This document shows positions 12,831-24,290 of a stretch of 64,000 nt of DNA, one piece after another. The notes below the pieces were generated by a model. The model was given only the letters and a program-made list of their open reading frames with translations. It made no database searches and had not been told where the DNA came from. Each line of letters opens with the position of its first letter. Within the stretch, counting starts at the first letter, position 1. A program made the position numbers and the translations under genes. This stretch comes from Voacanga thouarsii (taxonomy: Eukaryota > Streptophyta > Magnoliopsida > Gentianales > Apocynaceae): NCBI GenBank assembly GCA_026120185.1, contig JANUWF010002421.1, forward strand, positions 1,612,001 to 1,676,000. Direction: 5' to 3'.

Positions 12831-12871
12831 CATTCCCCCACACTTAACTCTTTGCTTGTCCTTAAGCAAAG
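12831..12871 (-). promoter_or_regulatory. Terminal hairpin and polypurine tract of NA1
   Basis: Minus strand: CTTTGCTT and AAGCAAAG (12871-12850) pair around a loop that contains AGGA, followed by AGTTAAGTGTGGGGGAATG and the 3' LTR. The tract would prime plus-strand synthesis. Confidence 0.75.
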
Positions 12872-14690
12872 TATCAAGAACAAGTAGGAAAAACACAAGG
12901 TTTCAATCATTCAATCAATTCCAAAACCATATCTTCAATGCTTTCTTTATTTATAGACATAAAACATATGATACCAAATCTTTCACAGCCAATGCAAGAC
13001 TTGTGTAGTGATAAATGACTTAGTAGAACCATCTCAATACTTTACAATATTCTCAAACCATTGGAAAGAAATCAGTTTAAAAAGAGTATGCATTCTATAT
13101 GTTTACTTTTCATACACTCTCTCTACTAATCCGAGACATATCATGATTCTACTTAGATCAAGTAAGACTTTTAAGCTTGTAATGTAAGGTTAAATGTTTG
13201 TAATGTAGCTTAGCAAACGAAGGATATAGGAATATCAAAAGTCAAAGAAAACTGAGAGTAAGCAAGAAAAGGATAACCAAAATAAACGTATAATTCCCAA
13301 CTCTTCTTGCTCTCCTATTCCAAGAACCAATCAAACCATAACCTTATATAACAACCCTTATGCATTTCTAGCAAATCCTGCATTGTTCTTCTTCTTCTTT
13401 TCTTTTTCACCTCTTCTTATCATCAACTCTTTTCCTCACAAGCTCACTATATTTTTCCAGCAATGGTGTTAAGTGTTTTATACGAACTTACTTTTACAGT
13501 TCACTCACCATCCTTTTTGTGATCTTTTCACTCTTCTTTTTTCCAATTCTTTTTCAGTTCTCTCTTCTTTTACTTCTATTTTGTTTACATTACTACTGTT
13601 TTTTTCTTTTTCACTCACTTTTCTTTCTAGCAGCTTGTTGTTTTCTCTTTTCACTTCCTCTCATTTCTTTTCTTCTTTCTCATCTTTTTCAGCTCACCAT
13701 TATTCTCTTTCTCAATTTTTTCCAATTTCTTCCTTCCATTCCACTTCCTTTCTTTTCCTAGCTCCACTTGTAATTGATCCATGACTGAAAGTAACAAGTC
13801 ATGATCTCCATCCTTGCATTTTTTCCAACATACATATACTTTCATCCTTCAAGAACATAAAGATTTGAAAATTATACAAACTCTCAGCACAAGTAACGGA
13901 CAAAATATCGTGATGAGTTTTAAAGAAAGAAATCACCAATTTAGGCTCAAAATAGGCACTAGGGATAATATAACAATAGGTAGGCTTGAAAAGCTCAAAC
14001 TATCCAAAGAAGGCCTATTATCGTCATCCCTAAGTTAAATCATGAATATCTTTCTTATTTCGCCTTGAGAGGTATTCAAGTAAGTTTTAGAATGTTCCAT
14101 GAATTTTAGAGAAAAACAGGTTTGAGAGTAATGCAAAGCATTTGATCAAGAACTACTTTGTCCAAGTGAGTGGAAAAAGTCATGCATAAGCCATCAATGA
14201 TCTAGAACATATGCTCTATAATCCATCATAAAGACATGCACTAAAAAAATACAGCTTGAAATCTCCAGAAAATCAGAAACTGGTGAAAAATTTTGAAAAA
14301 TCCCGCACCTAAAAATATGTATAGAAGAATTGTCAATTAAACTACTCCCCCACACTTAAACTGGACATTGTCCTCAATGGCCAAATAAATATAACAAAAA
14401 AAAAAAACAATACCATGGGACCAAACAAAATAAAGGAGAAGAGATAGGAAAAACAAACTTCCATTCATTGTGGCATACAAGAGCTGAATGCATGAAGAGT
14501 GAGGCAGCATCAACATACCTAAAAAATACAAAAGAAAATACCAAAGCGTAATAACTAGAAAAGAAAATAAAGCAAAGACAAACGAAACATAAATACAACG
14601 ACAGGAAAGCCAAACTAACTAAAACAAAAACATGAAAAGAGAAAGGAAACAAAAATAAAAGTGTGCAAGAACGCATCATCATCCTCATCC
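12872..14690 (-). other. Non-coding, purine-rich 3' region of NA1
   Basis: On the minus strand 13770-13385 is a long GAA/AAAG-rich tract that yields only Lys/Glu/Arg-rich low-complexity frames. Flanking blocks (for example 13930-14260) are clearly similar to 47590-47920 in element D, which has the same tract at 48080-48460. An internal polypurine module lies at 14344-14379. Confidence 0.6.
14344..14379 (-). promoter_or_regulatory. Internal polypurine module of NA1
   Basis: Minus strand: CATTG-AGGA-CAATG (14379-14366), all five pairs intact, then TCCAGTTTAAGTGTGGGGGA. It lies 1.5 kb inside the element and aligns with 47437-47470 in D. Confidence 0.7.
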
Positions 14691-14699
14691 TCCTCCTCA

Positions 14700-15399
14700 T
14701 CAGCGAGTGTAGAGGGGCCTGCACCATCATGTGGCCTAGAAGGTTGCTGCCTCAACTCAGTCAACTGCTGCTTCATGGTAGCTTGTCGTCATGCCATATC
14801 TTCTATAGTACCCTGTAAGCGTAGGAGCACCTCCATTTGCTAGTCGAGGTGCCCCAGTACGGTAGTCTTAAAGTCAATCCGGGAGTGGGACTGAGAACGG
14901 CTAGCTCTACCACGTGCCAGTGGTGGTGGTTGCTCCTCATCCGCTATAGGTGGCCTTTCCTGACCGGGATATTGGACCTTAAAGGGAGTGTGCCATTTCT
15001 TCAATTCTGAGCTGTATTTGTATCCGCAACTCATAAGAGTGTGCTCAGTGACCATATCGTGTTCAGTGCTTGCCTCCATGAGCTCTCCATCTAGACTCAC
15101 CCTAAAGTCCTTTAGAATCTTCATTATAACCAAGGGAAAAATAAAGGCTTTTGTGGAGAAACGATGATAAATAACCTCCCTAATAGATTGGATGATCAAA
15201 GGAGCAAGCGGGATAGGTAATGTGTGTCATCATCTGGTGTAGAATATAAATGTCAATAAGCCTAGTTTCATTGAAACTACTAGTACGGGAAACAACATTA
15301 AACCCAAACATGTACACCAGTGCATGAAAGTTGGATGCCAAGTCATTGTTGGCATAGAAACTGTTAGCTTGGAAGGCATTATACTTATATAAGCCAAGG
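14700..15399 (-). pseudogene. C-terminal part of the NA1 additional ORF (plant-transposon-protein-like)
   Basis: Downstream half of a minus-strand frame whose upstream half is at 23110-23599. It begins at the insertion point with LYKYNAFQANSFYANNDLAS and runs to about 15215, where a one-base shift moves the frame to the next segment (14840-15199: IIQSIREVIYHRFSTKAFIF, then KILKDF and MSCGYKYSSELKKWH). The pattern resembles the domain annotated as putative plant transposon protein (Pfam Transposase_32-like), often carried beside gag in plant LTR elements. Biochemical function is unknown. Assignment is from memory of the family, so moderate confidence. Confidence 0.5.
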
Positions 15400-16402
15400 T
15401 GATGAGAGTCCACTTCATCATGGAGGACAAGGACCGATGACTAGAGCGAGAACTAAGAAGCTTCAAGATAATTTTCAGTTGATCATCAAACAATGCTTGA
15501 GGATGAAGGAGGATTGGAGGGTTGAGGAAGCGAGCCAAGAGTTCCTATTGATAGCCATCCACAAAGGACCCCAACAAGAACTTAAGTCGTCAGCAAAAGG
15601 GGATGAAATTTGACAAGTGAGGCTTCTAGAAGACAGCCGGTGCTGGCTCCATGCAGCCAAACCGGCGCCGGCTCTATTTTGACCAAAACCAACACTCAAG
15701 CAAATGAGAACCAGCCGAAGACAGAACCTAACCGGCACCGGTTGTGATGTTCCAAACGGCGCCGGCTTGGCCATGGGCAGTCGTCGATTGTTCCGCTTTT
15801 TTAATGCTTTTCTCCGGTTTTCTTCACTTTTAATTGCTTGTAAAGACTTATTTTGACCATAAACTGTAACTAAACCTCAAGGATTACTTAGTTAGGGTTA
15901 AGGTAGTATAAATAGCACATTTATTACTTTGACAAGATAATCCACTTAACTTTAATTCAAATTTGAGAGAGAATCTTGAGAGGCCAAGCCTCCTTGTTCA
16001 TCTTGTTCAAGATCAAGCTAAAGGATTAGTCCTCATTTTGTAAGAGTCTATAAATCTTTTGGATAATCCAATGTTGTTTCCTTTGAATGGGTCGTAGTTG
16101 CTTTGTTCTTCTAAGGTTTGTTTGAAATTCAATATTTGGGTGCCTATTTTCTCTATTCTATTGTTCTTGTTTACTTTTGTTGCTTCAAGGATATTAGGGT
16201 GAGAATCTAGTAGAACTTTCTATTCATCTTGAGGGTCTTTGAGGCTTTATTCTTCAAGGGTTTGAAAGAGTGTAGATAATTAGGTTACCTTTCTCTTTTG
16301 TCACAAGAAAAAATCTCTGTTTTGGTTGCTATTGTTGAGCTGAACCATAACCAACAAGTATACCACAACACTAAGAAAAAGCCACCACAAAAAGTCATAT
16401 CA
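15400..16402 (+). repeat. 5' LTR of the Ty3/gypsy element
   Basis: A 1003-bp LTR, TGATGAG to CATATCA. It carries four GGCGCC-type motifs (15640-15770) and a TATA box at 15907-15916. Differences from the 3' LTR are denser in the first 250 bases than in the remainder. Confidence 0.93.
15907..15916 (+). promoter_or_regulatory. TATA box in the gypsy 5' LTR
   Basis: TATAAATAGC, identical in the 3' LTR at 22614-22623, and the usual plant LTR promoter sequence. Transcription would start some 30 bases downstream, so roughly two thirds of the LTR upstream of it would be U3-like or R/U5 accordingly. Confidence 0.6.
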
Positions 16403-16409
16403 AAGAGTT

Positions 16410-16421
16410 TGGTATCAGAAC
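16410..16421 (+). promoter_or_regulatory. Primer-binding site of the gypsy element (tRNA-iMet type)
   Basis: TGGTATCAGAAC, one base off the canonical TGGTATCAGAGC complement of the initiator tRNA-Met 3' end, seven bases after the LTR. Confidence 0.85.
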
Positions 16422-17307
16422 AAGGAAAAGCTTGATTCATATCAAAGCTTGAAAACAAGAAAATGAGCCCCCCAAAGTCAAGAAAAAGAAAAACAGGGCA
16501 AATCCCGTAACTGAAAAATATGCTTCAAAAAGGCCATTGAATCTTTGTTATATCTTGAATTTTATATTGGAAAATTACTCCTTGATGTTGTTATAATCAT
16601 TGGGAACAAATTTGTCTTATGTTTGTGGTGAAATTTAGCTTGAATATGGTTGAAATTTCTGATTGCTCTTGAGTGACGAGTTGCAGCGAAGGTGTTTGAT
16701 AAAAGTTCCATAAGAGTGTTTTTTGCTATAGTTGGAAACTCTGGTTCTTGATTTTGATTCTTTGGGTTTTTGTGACTTGTTATAACACTCTAATGTTGAA
16801 TTCCATGACCCTTGAACTTAATTTCTCTATTGTGCACTTGTGACCATTTTGTTCTTCATCATCCTAGTTTTAGTTGTTCTTGTCTCTTTGTTCTTGATAA
16901 TTCTTGTTTATTTCTTGCTTAGAGTTGTTTCTTGTGCATCTAGTGTTTATTTTTGTGTTGATCGAGTCCACTCTCCTTGAAATTATTGGCTTAAAACTTA
17001 TTTGCTTGAGGTGCCCAACAAGTGTTTGTTGAAATTCCCCTAAGACTCCCTAATTGGAAAATTCTCTTGATTTGTGTGATTCACTTAGCTGGATTAAATC
17101 TTTAGCTATAGGAGAATTGGGATAAAAAAAGAAGGCTTGAGTGTTGAGAAAAAAGCAAGAGGGTGAGCCTATTATTAAAAGAGCCTAAGAGAGCAAACAC
17201 GAGCGATGAATGATCAATCTTGAGAGCCTTTCACACAAGGATGTGAGTGAGGATCTATTTTCTTCTAATCTCTTAGTTTTTCAGGTATAAGTCAATATTC
17301 CATCACC
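16422..17307 (+). other. Untranslated leader of the gypsy element
   Basis: About 0.9 kb between the primer site and the gag start. T-rich, no coding sequence seen. Confidence 0.6.
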
Positions 17308-18745
17308 ATGGCCCATGAACAAGAGATCTCTAGGCCTAACCCAAGTAGACCTAGTAGACCTCAAGAAGAACAATTTGATGCTAGGGGACTGCGTGAAGAC
17401 ATGCAAGCTATGATGAGGATAATGCAAAGCGAGTTCCAAAACTTAACAGGGAGTTGATAAACCATCTTGGACGGTCTTCTACCGTTGCACAAAGGAGAGC
17501 CCAATAATGGTATGAAGTGCCTAGTCCAATGATGAGGGATGGTGACACCCACACTCCTCCGTTACATGCCCAACAAGGGGAAGAATGGGATGAACACTCT
17601 ATTGCGGGTATCCAATAAGCTCCTATGAGAGGAGGAAGACATGGCTTGAGAGGAGGATGAGGAAGAGGCCAAGGAAGGAATGGAGGGATCAATGTAAGGG
17701 GGCTAGAAAGAGAATTTGAGGGAGTTGATGAATGGTATGAGGGGGATCATATCGAGGCTTTCGGGGAACAACATAGAGGATGGGGCCATAGAGGAGGAAG
17801 GAGAGAAAGAAATGATGTGGAAAGGGAGTTGAGCCATATTAAGTTGAAGGTGCCTACATTCTATGGCAAAAGTGACCCCGAAGCTTATTTTGAGTGGGAA
17901 AGCAAAATGGAGATATTTCTAGAAAGCCATAACTATAGTGAGAGGTCAAAAGTGAGGTTGGCTATTTTAGGATTCTTGGAGTATGCTTTGGAATGGTGGA
18001 AGCAAGTTAGCGCACAAAGAAGACAAATAGGAGTGGAAACAGTGACTAATTGAAAGACATGATAAGAGCAAGGTTTATACCATACCATTACTATAATGAT
18101 CTCTACCAAAGGCTCCAAGCACTCAAGCAAGGGAACAAGAGTGTGGAGGATTACTATAAGGAGATGGAAGTTATGTTGATGAGAGCTCAAATCCATGAGG
18201 ATCCAAGAGCTACAAGGGCAAGATTTTTGGGAGGATTAAATAGAGAGATTGCCAATTTAGTGGAATTGCACCCCTATGATCGCTTGGAGGATATGGTACA
18301 TGCCGCCATGAAAATTAAAAGGCAATTAAGAAGGAAGGAATTTACTAGACCAACACTTCCAAATCCCAACACAACTAGCAAGGTGCAAACTAAGAAGGAT
18401 GAAGCCCCTAAACCATATCAAAGGCATTTCAACAAACCAAGGGAGGCTTGGAAACCTAAGGAGGATTGGAAACCTAGGGAATGATGGAACAAGGATAAAG
18501 GGAAAACCGTGGAGAGGCCACAAAGGAATAAAGACATCAAGTGTTTTAACTACCTAGGATATGGACATACTTCCCATGAGTGTCCAAGCAAGAGGGCGAT
18601 GTATACCAATCCATATGGTGAGGTTTCTACCGATGAAGAAGAAGAGGAAGAAAGGAACCAAGAGGGAATTGGAGATGAGGAGAGTGATGAAAGGGAAGTT
18701 GTGGGACAAGAATCTCCTTTGCGGGAGTCACAAGAAGGTCATTGA
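17308..18745 (+). pseudogene. gag of the Ty3/gypsy element
   Basis: Structural protein that would form the particle and bind RNA. The likely start is the ATG at 17308 (MAHEQEISRP). The frame breaks near 17450 by loss of one base and continues to a retrotransposon gag domain at 17817-18053 (FYGKSDPEAYFEWESKME, LEWWKQV). It shifts again at 18050 and continues (MIRARFIPYHYYNDLYQRL, KSVEDYYKEME). A TGA at 18482 replaces a Trp codon. The zinc knuckle at about 18540-18590 reads CFNYLGYGHTSHEC, with Tyr where the second Cys of CX2CX4HX4C should be. An acidic tail follows. Confidence 0.85.
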
Positions 18746-19296
18746 GCTCACAAGCCATTGAGGATCAAGACCACCAACAAAGAGAGAACAGTTTCTACAC
18801 TAGGTGTCTAATCAACAAGACCTCTTGTAGTGTCATTGTGGATAGTGGGAGTTGCACTAATGTAATTAGTGCGGATTTGGTTGAAGAATTGGACATGAGT
18901 TGGATTAAGCATCCCAAGCCTTACAAACTACAATGGTTGAATGATAGTGGGGAAATGAGAGTAAACAAGCAAGTGTTGGTGTCTTTTGAAATGGGGAAGT
19001 ACAAGGATGATGTACTTTGTGATGTAGTGCCTATGCAAGAGGGACACTTACTACTAGGGAGGCCTTGGCAATATAATAGGCATGTGAAACATGAAAGGAA
19101 AAAGAATACTTATTCCCTACTCAAGGAGGGAACTAAGTTTACCCTCACCCCTATGGCCCCTAGTGAGGTGAGCAAAGACCAAAGAATCATGAAAGAAAAG
19201 GAGAAGAAGAAGGGAGCACTAGAAGTTAAGCAAAAGCAAGAAAGTGAGAAGAAAGAAAAGGAGAGGCAAGAAAAAAAATTGAGAGAGAATGAGTAA
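18742..19296 (+). pseudogene. Aspartic protease segment of gypsy pol
   Basis: Retropepsin that would cut the polyprotein. The active-site motif IVDSGSCTNV is present about 30 residues in, and the conserved HLLLGRPWQYNR about 90 residues later. The frame differs from gag before it and from reverse transcriptase after it, so it is bounded by frameshifts. A Lys/Glu-rich linker with many AAG/GAG codons ends it. Confidence 0.85.
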
Positions 19297-20263
19297 GCAA
19301 GTGCCATTGACAATCAAGGATAGAAATGAGCAAGGCCTAGAGAGGGAAGGTAAAAAGAGAGTAAATTTCTTTGCAAAAGAGAGTGAGGTCATAGAGGCTA
19401 TAGAAGCTAAGGAACCGGTTATTCTTCTTTTATGCAAAGGTTCTTATGTTTCTACTAATGATTCCACATTATCTTTGCCTCATGAAATTGCAGCTATTCT
19501 TCAAGAGTTTGAAGATGTTTTCCCAAATGAGGTGCCCGGAGGACTACCACCATTAAGAGGAATTGAGCATCAAATTGACTTTGTACCTGAGGCCATCATC
19601 CCCAACTGACCGGCATATAGAAGCAATCCGGAAGAGTCCAAGGAATTGTAAAAGCAAGTGGAGACATTGCTTGAGAAGGAACATGTGAGAGAGAGCCTAA
19701 GCTCATGTGCAGTTCCGGTTCTCTTGGTGCCCAAAAAGGATGGGACATGGTGTATATGCATAGATTGTCATGCTATCAACAACAGAACGGTAAAATATCG
19801 CTATCCCATTCCTAGGCTAGATGACTTGCTAGATGAGCTATTTGGTGCATACATTTTCTCAAAAATTGATTTGAAATTCGGTTATCACCAAATTAGGATA
19901 AGAGAAATGGATGAATGGAAAACGGCTTTTAAAACTAAACAAGGGTTGTATGAGTGACTTGTCATGCCCTTTGGATTATCTAATGCTCCATGTACTTTCA
20001 TGCGATTAATGCACCTTGTTTTGAGGGAATTCATTGGGAAATTTTTTGTTGTGTACTTTGATGACATATTAATTTATAGCAAATCATATGTGGATCATTT
20101 AAATCATGTTCAAAGTGTGCTTGTGGCTCTTCGAATGGAGAGATCGTATGCTAATCTTGAGAAATGCTCTTTTTGTTTGGAGATGATTACATTCCTTGGG
20201 TATGTTGTAAGTGCAAGAGGGATTGAGGTTGATGAGGGAAAAGTGAAAGCTATCCAAGTTTAG
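19289..20263 (+). pseudogene. Reverse transcriptase segment of gypsy pol
   Basis: RNA-directed DNA polymerase that would copy the element RNA. Motifs in order are [17 protein letters not shown] (19710), [11 protein letters not shown] (19810), [15 protein letters not shown] (19858), MPFGLSNAP (19970) and the catalytic [11 protein letters not shown] (20049-20081), then [14 protein letters not shown]. In-frame stops at 19607 (probable CGA), 19649 (probable CAA), 19955 and 20261 (probable TGG) interrupt one otherwise continuous frame, so loss is recent and by point mutation. One Arg of the CRAIN-type motif is His (CHAIN). Confidence 0.9.
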
Positions 20264-21114
20264 CCAACCCCTACCACCATTACCCAAGTCCGTAGTTTCT
20301 ATGGGCTAGCTAGTTTCTATAGGAGGTTCATCCAAAATTTTGGCACTATAGCAGTCCCTCTAACCGAAGTGGTAAAGAAAAATGTGGGATTTAGGTGGGA
20401 GGAAACCCAACAACAATCCTTTCAAACCCTCAAGGATAAATTGAGCCAAGCTCCAATTTTTATTCTTTCCAATTTGAGAAGGCTTTTGAAATAGAGTGTG
20501 ATGCAAGTGGGGTGGTCTTGACCCAAGATAGAAAACCCATTGCATACTTTAGTGAAAAATTGTCCGGGGAAGCCCTTAACTATTCTACCTATGACAAAGA
20601 GCTTTTTGCTTTGGTGAGGACCTTAGAGTATTGACAACACAACCTTTTGCCAAGAGAGTTTGTCATTTGTACCGATCATGAGACCCTTAAACACCTTAAG
20701 AGCCAACAAAATTTGAACAAAAGGCATGCAAGGTGGATGGAGTTTATTGAGACATTTCCATATGTCATTCAATATAAGAAGGGTAAGGAAAATGTGGTAG
20801 CGGATGCACTATCTCGAAGGTATGCACTCATCAACTTTTTAGATATTAAACTTCTTAGTTTTGAATTTGTGAAAGATTTGTATGTTGATGATGAGGATTT
20901 TGGGGATATTTTCCATGCTTGTGAGAAATGTGCATTTGCTAAATATTATAGACATGATGGTTTCTTGTTTAGGGAGACAAGGCTTTGTGTGCCAAAGGGT
21001 TCCATTAGGGTGTTGCTAGTTCGGGAAGCCCATAGTGGGGGACTAATGGGGCATTTTGGTATTGCAAAAACCTTAGGCATCCTTATGGAACATTTCTTTT
21101 GGAAAAAGAAATGA
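20264..21114 (+). pseudogene. RNase H segment and integrase zinc-finger start of gypsy pol
   Basis: Ribonuclease H would degrade the RNA strand. The connection (PTPTTITQVRSFYGLASFYR) leads to a frameshift near 20475, then ECDASG, with a short in-frame deletion after it compared with the usual Gx[30 protein letters not shown] and [11 protein letters not shown] follow. A TGA at 20632 replaces Trp. The last part contains the HHCC histidines ([15 protein letters not shown]). An extra base near 21105 ends this frame. Confidence 0.88.
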
Positions 21115-22108
21115 GAAAGGATGTGGAGAGACATTGTTCTCAACGCATTACCTGTAGGTGAGCTAAGTCTAGAGCTCTTGCACATGGTCTTTATACTCCT
21201 TTGCCCACACCTAATGTGCCTTGGGTTGATATTTCAATGGACTTCATTTTAGGATTGCCTAGGTCCAAGGGGGGCAAGGATTCTATATTTGTGATTGTTG
21301 ACAGATTTTCCAAAATAGCTCATTTTGTGTCTTGTCCCAAGATTAATAATGCGTCCTATATTGTAGATTTATTCTTTAAGGAAGTGGTGAGAATGCATGG
21401 GATTCCAAGAACTATTGTCTCGGATAGGGATACAAAATTTCTTAGCCATTTTTTGAGAGTTTTATAGAACAAACTTGGAACTAACCTTTTCTTTTCCACA
21501 GGTTGTCATCCCCAAACGGACGGACAAACCGAGGTGGTCAATCGTACACTCACCCAACTCTTGCGGGCCATAATCAAGAAGAACTTGAAGAATTGGGAGG
21601 AGTGCTTGCCTCACATTGAGTTTTCATACAATGGGGCTATTCACTCTACCACTTCTTATTCTCCTTTTGAAATTGTATATGGTTTTAATCTTCTAACTCC
21701 TTTAGATTTGGTTCCTTTGCCTATAGGTGAACGGTTGAACCTTGATGGAGCTAAGAAAGCAAAAATGGTGAAGGCACTCCATGAGAAGGTGAAGGAAACC
21801 ATTGCAAAACGCAACGAAGAGATCGCCCATAAGTGCAATCAAGGAAGGAAAAAGGTTTCTTTTGAGCCAAGCGATTGGGTATGGGTGTACCTTCATAAGG
21901 AGAGATTTCCCACGCAACGCTGAAGCAAACTTGATCTAAGGGGGATGGACTATTTCAAGTTCTTGCCAAAGTTGGAGATAATGTTTACAAGATAGATCTA
22001 TCGGGTGAGTATCATATTAGTGCTACCTTTAATGTTAGTGACCTCTCTCCTTTCGATGTAGATGATGGCGAAGATTCGAAGATGAATCCTTTTCAAAGAG
22101 GGAGATGA
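21115..22108 (+). pseudogene. Integrase segment of gypsy pol
   Basis: Integrase would insert the DNA copy. The HHCC finger is damaged: the usual C-x2-C reads CSQR. The catalytic triad is visible as [13 protein letters not shown] (21225), IVSDRDTKF (21414) and QTDGQTEVVNRTL (21517-21556). Stops at 21159, 21465 and 21921 and a one-base loss near 21955 break it. The end (GEYHISATFNVSDLSPF) lacks a chromodomain, and its terminal TGA overlaps the first bases of the 3' LTR. Confidence 0.88.
22093..22105 (+). promoter_or_regulatory. Polypurine tract of the gypsy element
   Basis: TCAAAGAGGGAGA directly before the 3' LTR. The tract would prime plus-strand synthesis. It also encodes the last residues of pol. 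Confidence 0.75.
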
Positions 22109-23109
22109 TGAGACTCCACTTCATCATGGAGGACAAGAACTGATGACTAGAGTGAGGACCAAGAAGCTTCAAGATGATTTTCAATTGACCATCAAGCAAT
22201 GCTTGAGGATGAAGGAGGATTAGAGGGTTGAGAAAGCGAGCCAAGAGTTCGTGTTGATGGCCATCCGCGAAGGACCCTAATAAGAACTTAAGCCGTCAGC
22301 AAAAGGGGATGAAATTTGACAAGGGAGGCTTCTAGAGGACAGTCGGCGCCGGCTCCATGCAGCCAAACCGGCACCGGCTCTATTCTGTCCAAAACCAACA
22401 CTCAAACAAATGAGAACCGGCCGAAGACAGAACCTAACCGGCACCGGTTGTGATGTTCCAAACCGGCGCCGGCTTGGCCCTGGGCAGTTGTCAACTGTTC
22501 CGCTTTTTTAATGCTTTTCTCCGGTTTTCTTCACTTTTAATTTCTTGTAAAGACTTATTTTAACCATAAACTGTAACTAAACCTCAAGGATTACTTAGTT
22601 AGGGTTAAGGTAGTATAAATAGCACCTTTATTACCTTGACAAGACAATTCACTTAACTTTAATTCAAATTTGAGAGAGAATCTTGAGAGGCCAAGCCTCC
22701 ATGTTCATCTTGTTCAAGACCAAGCTAAAGGATTAGTCCTCCTTTTGTAAGAGTCTATAAATCTTTTGGATAATCCAATGTTATTTCCTTTGAATGGGTC
22801 TTAGTTGCTTTGTTCTTTTAAGGTTTGTTTGAAATTCAATATTTGGGTGCCTATTTTCTTTATTCTATTGTTCTTGTTTGCCTTTGTTACTTCAAGGATA
22901 TTAGAGTGAGAATCTAGTATAACTTTCTATTCATCTTGAGGGTCTTTGAGGCTTTGTTCTTCAAGGGTTTGAAAAAGTGTAGATAGTTAGGTTACCTTTC
23001 TCTTTTGTCACAAGAAAAAATCTCTGTTTTGGTTCCCATTGTTGAGCAGAACCACAACCAACAAATATACCACAACACCAAGAAAAAGCCACCACAAAAA
23101 GTCATATCA
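22106..23109 (+). repeat. 3' LTR of the Ty3/gypsy element
   Basis: A 1004-bp LTR, colinear with the 5' LTR, TATA box at 22614-22623, GGCGCC-type motifs at 22340-22480. Confidence 0.93.
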
Positions 23110-23599
23110 CTAGGGTTGCTCGCGTCCCCCTAACATCCCAATTCGGGTCCGAAAGAATCTTTTGATTATTCACATCAATCCCTTGCCAAGTATCATCGTC
23201 ATTAACCTGGAGGGGGTGAGATAATTGGTTTTGAGTGATGACAATAGGAACTCCTTTCACTCTTATTTCAATATGCGGGAGATGTTTATTACCCTTGTCC
23301 GTTATTGTAGCATAGAATTCCTTAACAAGCACGGGGAAAAACTTCCCTTTCAATTGCATTATGGATCCCCAACCTAGTCGTCTAAACATCATTCCTAATT
23401 TAAGTGCCCGGTCTAATATGGGGGAGAAAGTACGCTTAATAATAATCTTGTTTGAAGCTCTCCTACTATACCATTCCTCACAAGAGGCATCGACAAACTC
23501 AGTAAGTCTAAGAGCTAAGGGATCAACAGATAATGGAACTAAAGATGAGGAAATTCTCGCCCTTTTAGATGGTTGACTCCTTGCACTAGACATGGTCAC
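23110..23599 (-). pseudogene. N-terminal part of the NA1 additional ORF (plant-transposon-protein-like)
   Basis: Minus-strand frame from the ATG at 23599 (MTMSSARSQPSKRARISSSL). A basic start is followed by FVDASCEEWYSRRASNK, a fingers-like KGKFFPVLVKEFYATI, VPIVITQNQLSHPLQVNDDD and DVRGTRATL at the insertion point. The gypsy LTR cuts the next codon. Removing the insertion and one target duplication leaves the frame open into 15399. Family and caveats as for the other half. Confidence 0.55.
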
Positions 23600-24290
23600 A
23601 GAAGGAATGGAATACTAAGAAGGGAGAACAGGTATGCTCAATCACTGAAGAGAGTATAGCTATCCCTACACAGATATATCTCAAATTTCACACAACCCTC
23701 AACTAAGCTCACAATCCACAAACCATAACTTCTTCAATGTACATCAACTCCAACACCCAATTCAATCAACCACTTTCACCCAATGCAACACAACCTGCAC
23801 AATGCCTGTAAAAGTCCACTGTAAAGCATAACTTATGCTAATATCTACAAAGCATTCTAGTAAACATGATCATGTGAATGAAGGTAATGGTATTATGTGA
23901 TCAATAATGCAGTTTCAATAGATTCAAGTGTCACCAATAACCATAATTCTAGCCTGAGCTATATGAACTCTTGAATGATAACAAGTATGAATCAAGTAAT
24001 GCAGGCTCAATAACTCCTAAGGTAATCCAATGAATGAAACTCAAGTAGGAATGCACAATCATAGAATATATAATTCCCAATTTTTGGCCAAAACCGTCCC
24101 TATAATTAGAAAAAATCAATTTCATCAATTTAACCGTAGGACTTAAATAAAAATCATACATTTAGGTTCTTATATTGAAACATAAGAATTGATTCCCATT
24201 GCTCCAAGAGAAGTTCTTTCAACTTTGCCTAGGTGGATTCCCATTGCTCCAAGAGAAATTAGGGTGATTTCTTCAGCCAGGATTATAGGT
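23600..24290 (-). other. Spacer between gag and the additional ORF of NA1
   Basis: No credible coding sequence. Short frames only. Would be an internal untranslated segment in NA1. Confidence 0.5.

Larger units (their letters stand above)
15400..23109 (+). mobile_element. Ty3/gypsy retrotransposon with gag-pol remains
   Basis: LTRs at 15400-16402 and 22106-23109 begin TGATGAG and end CATATCA. Flanks are CAAGG (15395-15399) and CTAGG (23110-23114), a 5-bp target duplication with one change. Order is primer site, gag, protease, reverse transcriptase, RNase H, integrase, polypurine tract, which is the Ty3/gypsy order. The protein sequence resembles a very common plant chromovirus-type polyprotein, but no chromodomain is visible before the 3' LTR. 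At least nine stops and several frameshifts make it inactive. LTRs differ at about six per 100 bases by hand count. It splits the NA1 additional ORF in antisense. Confidence 0.92.
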
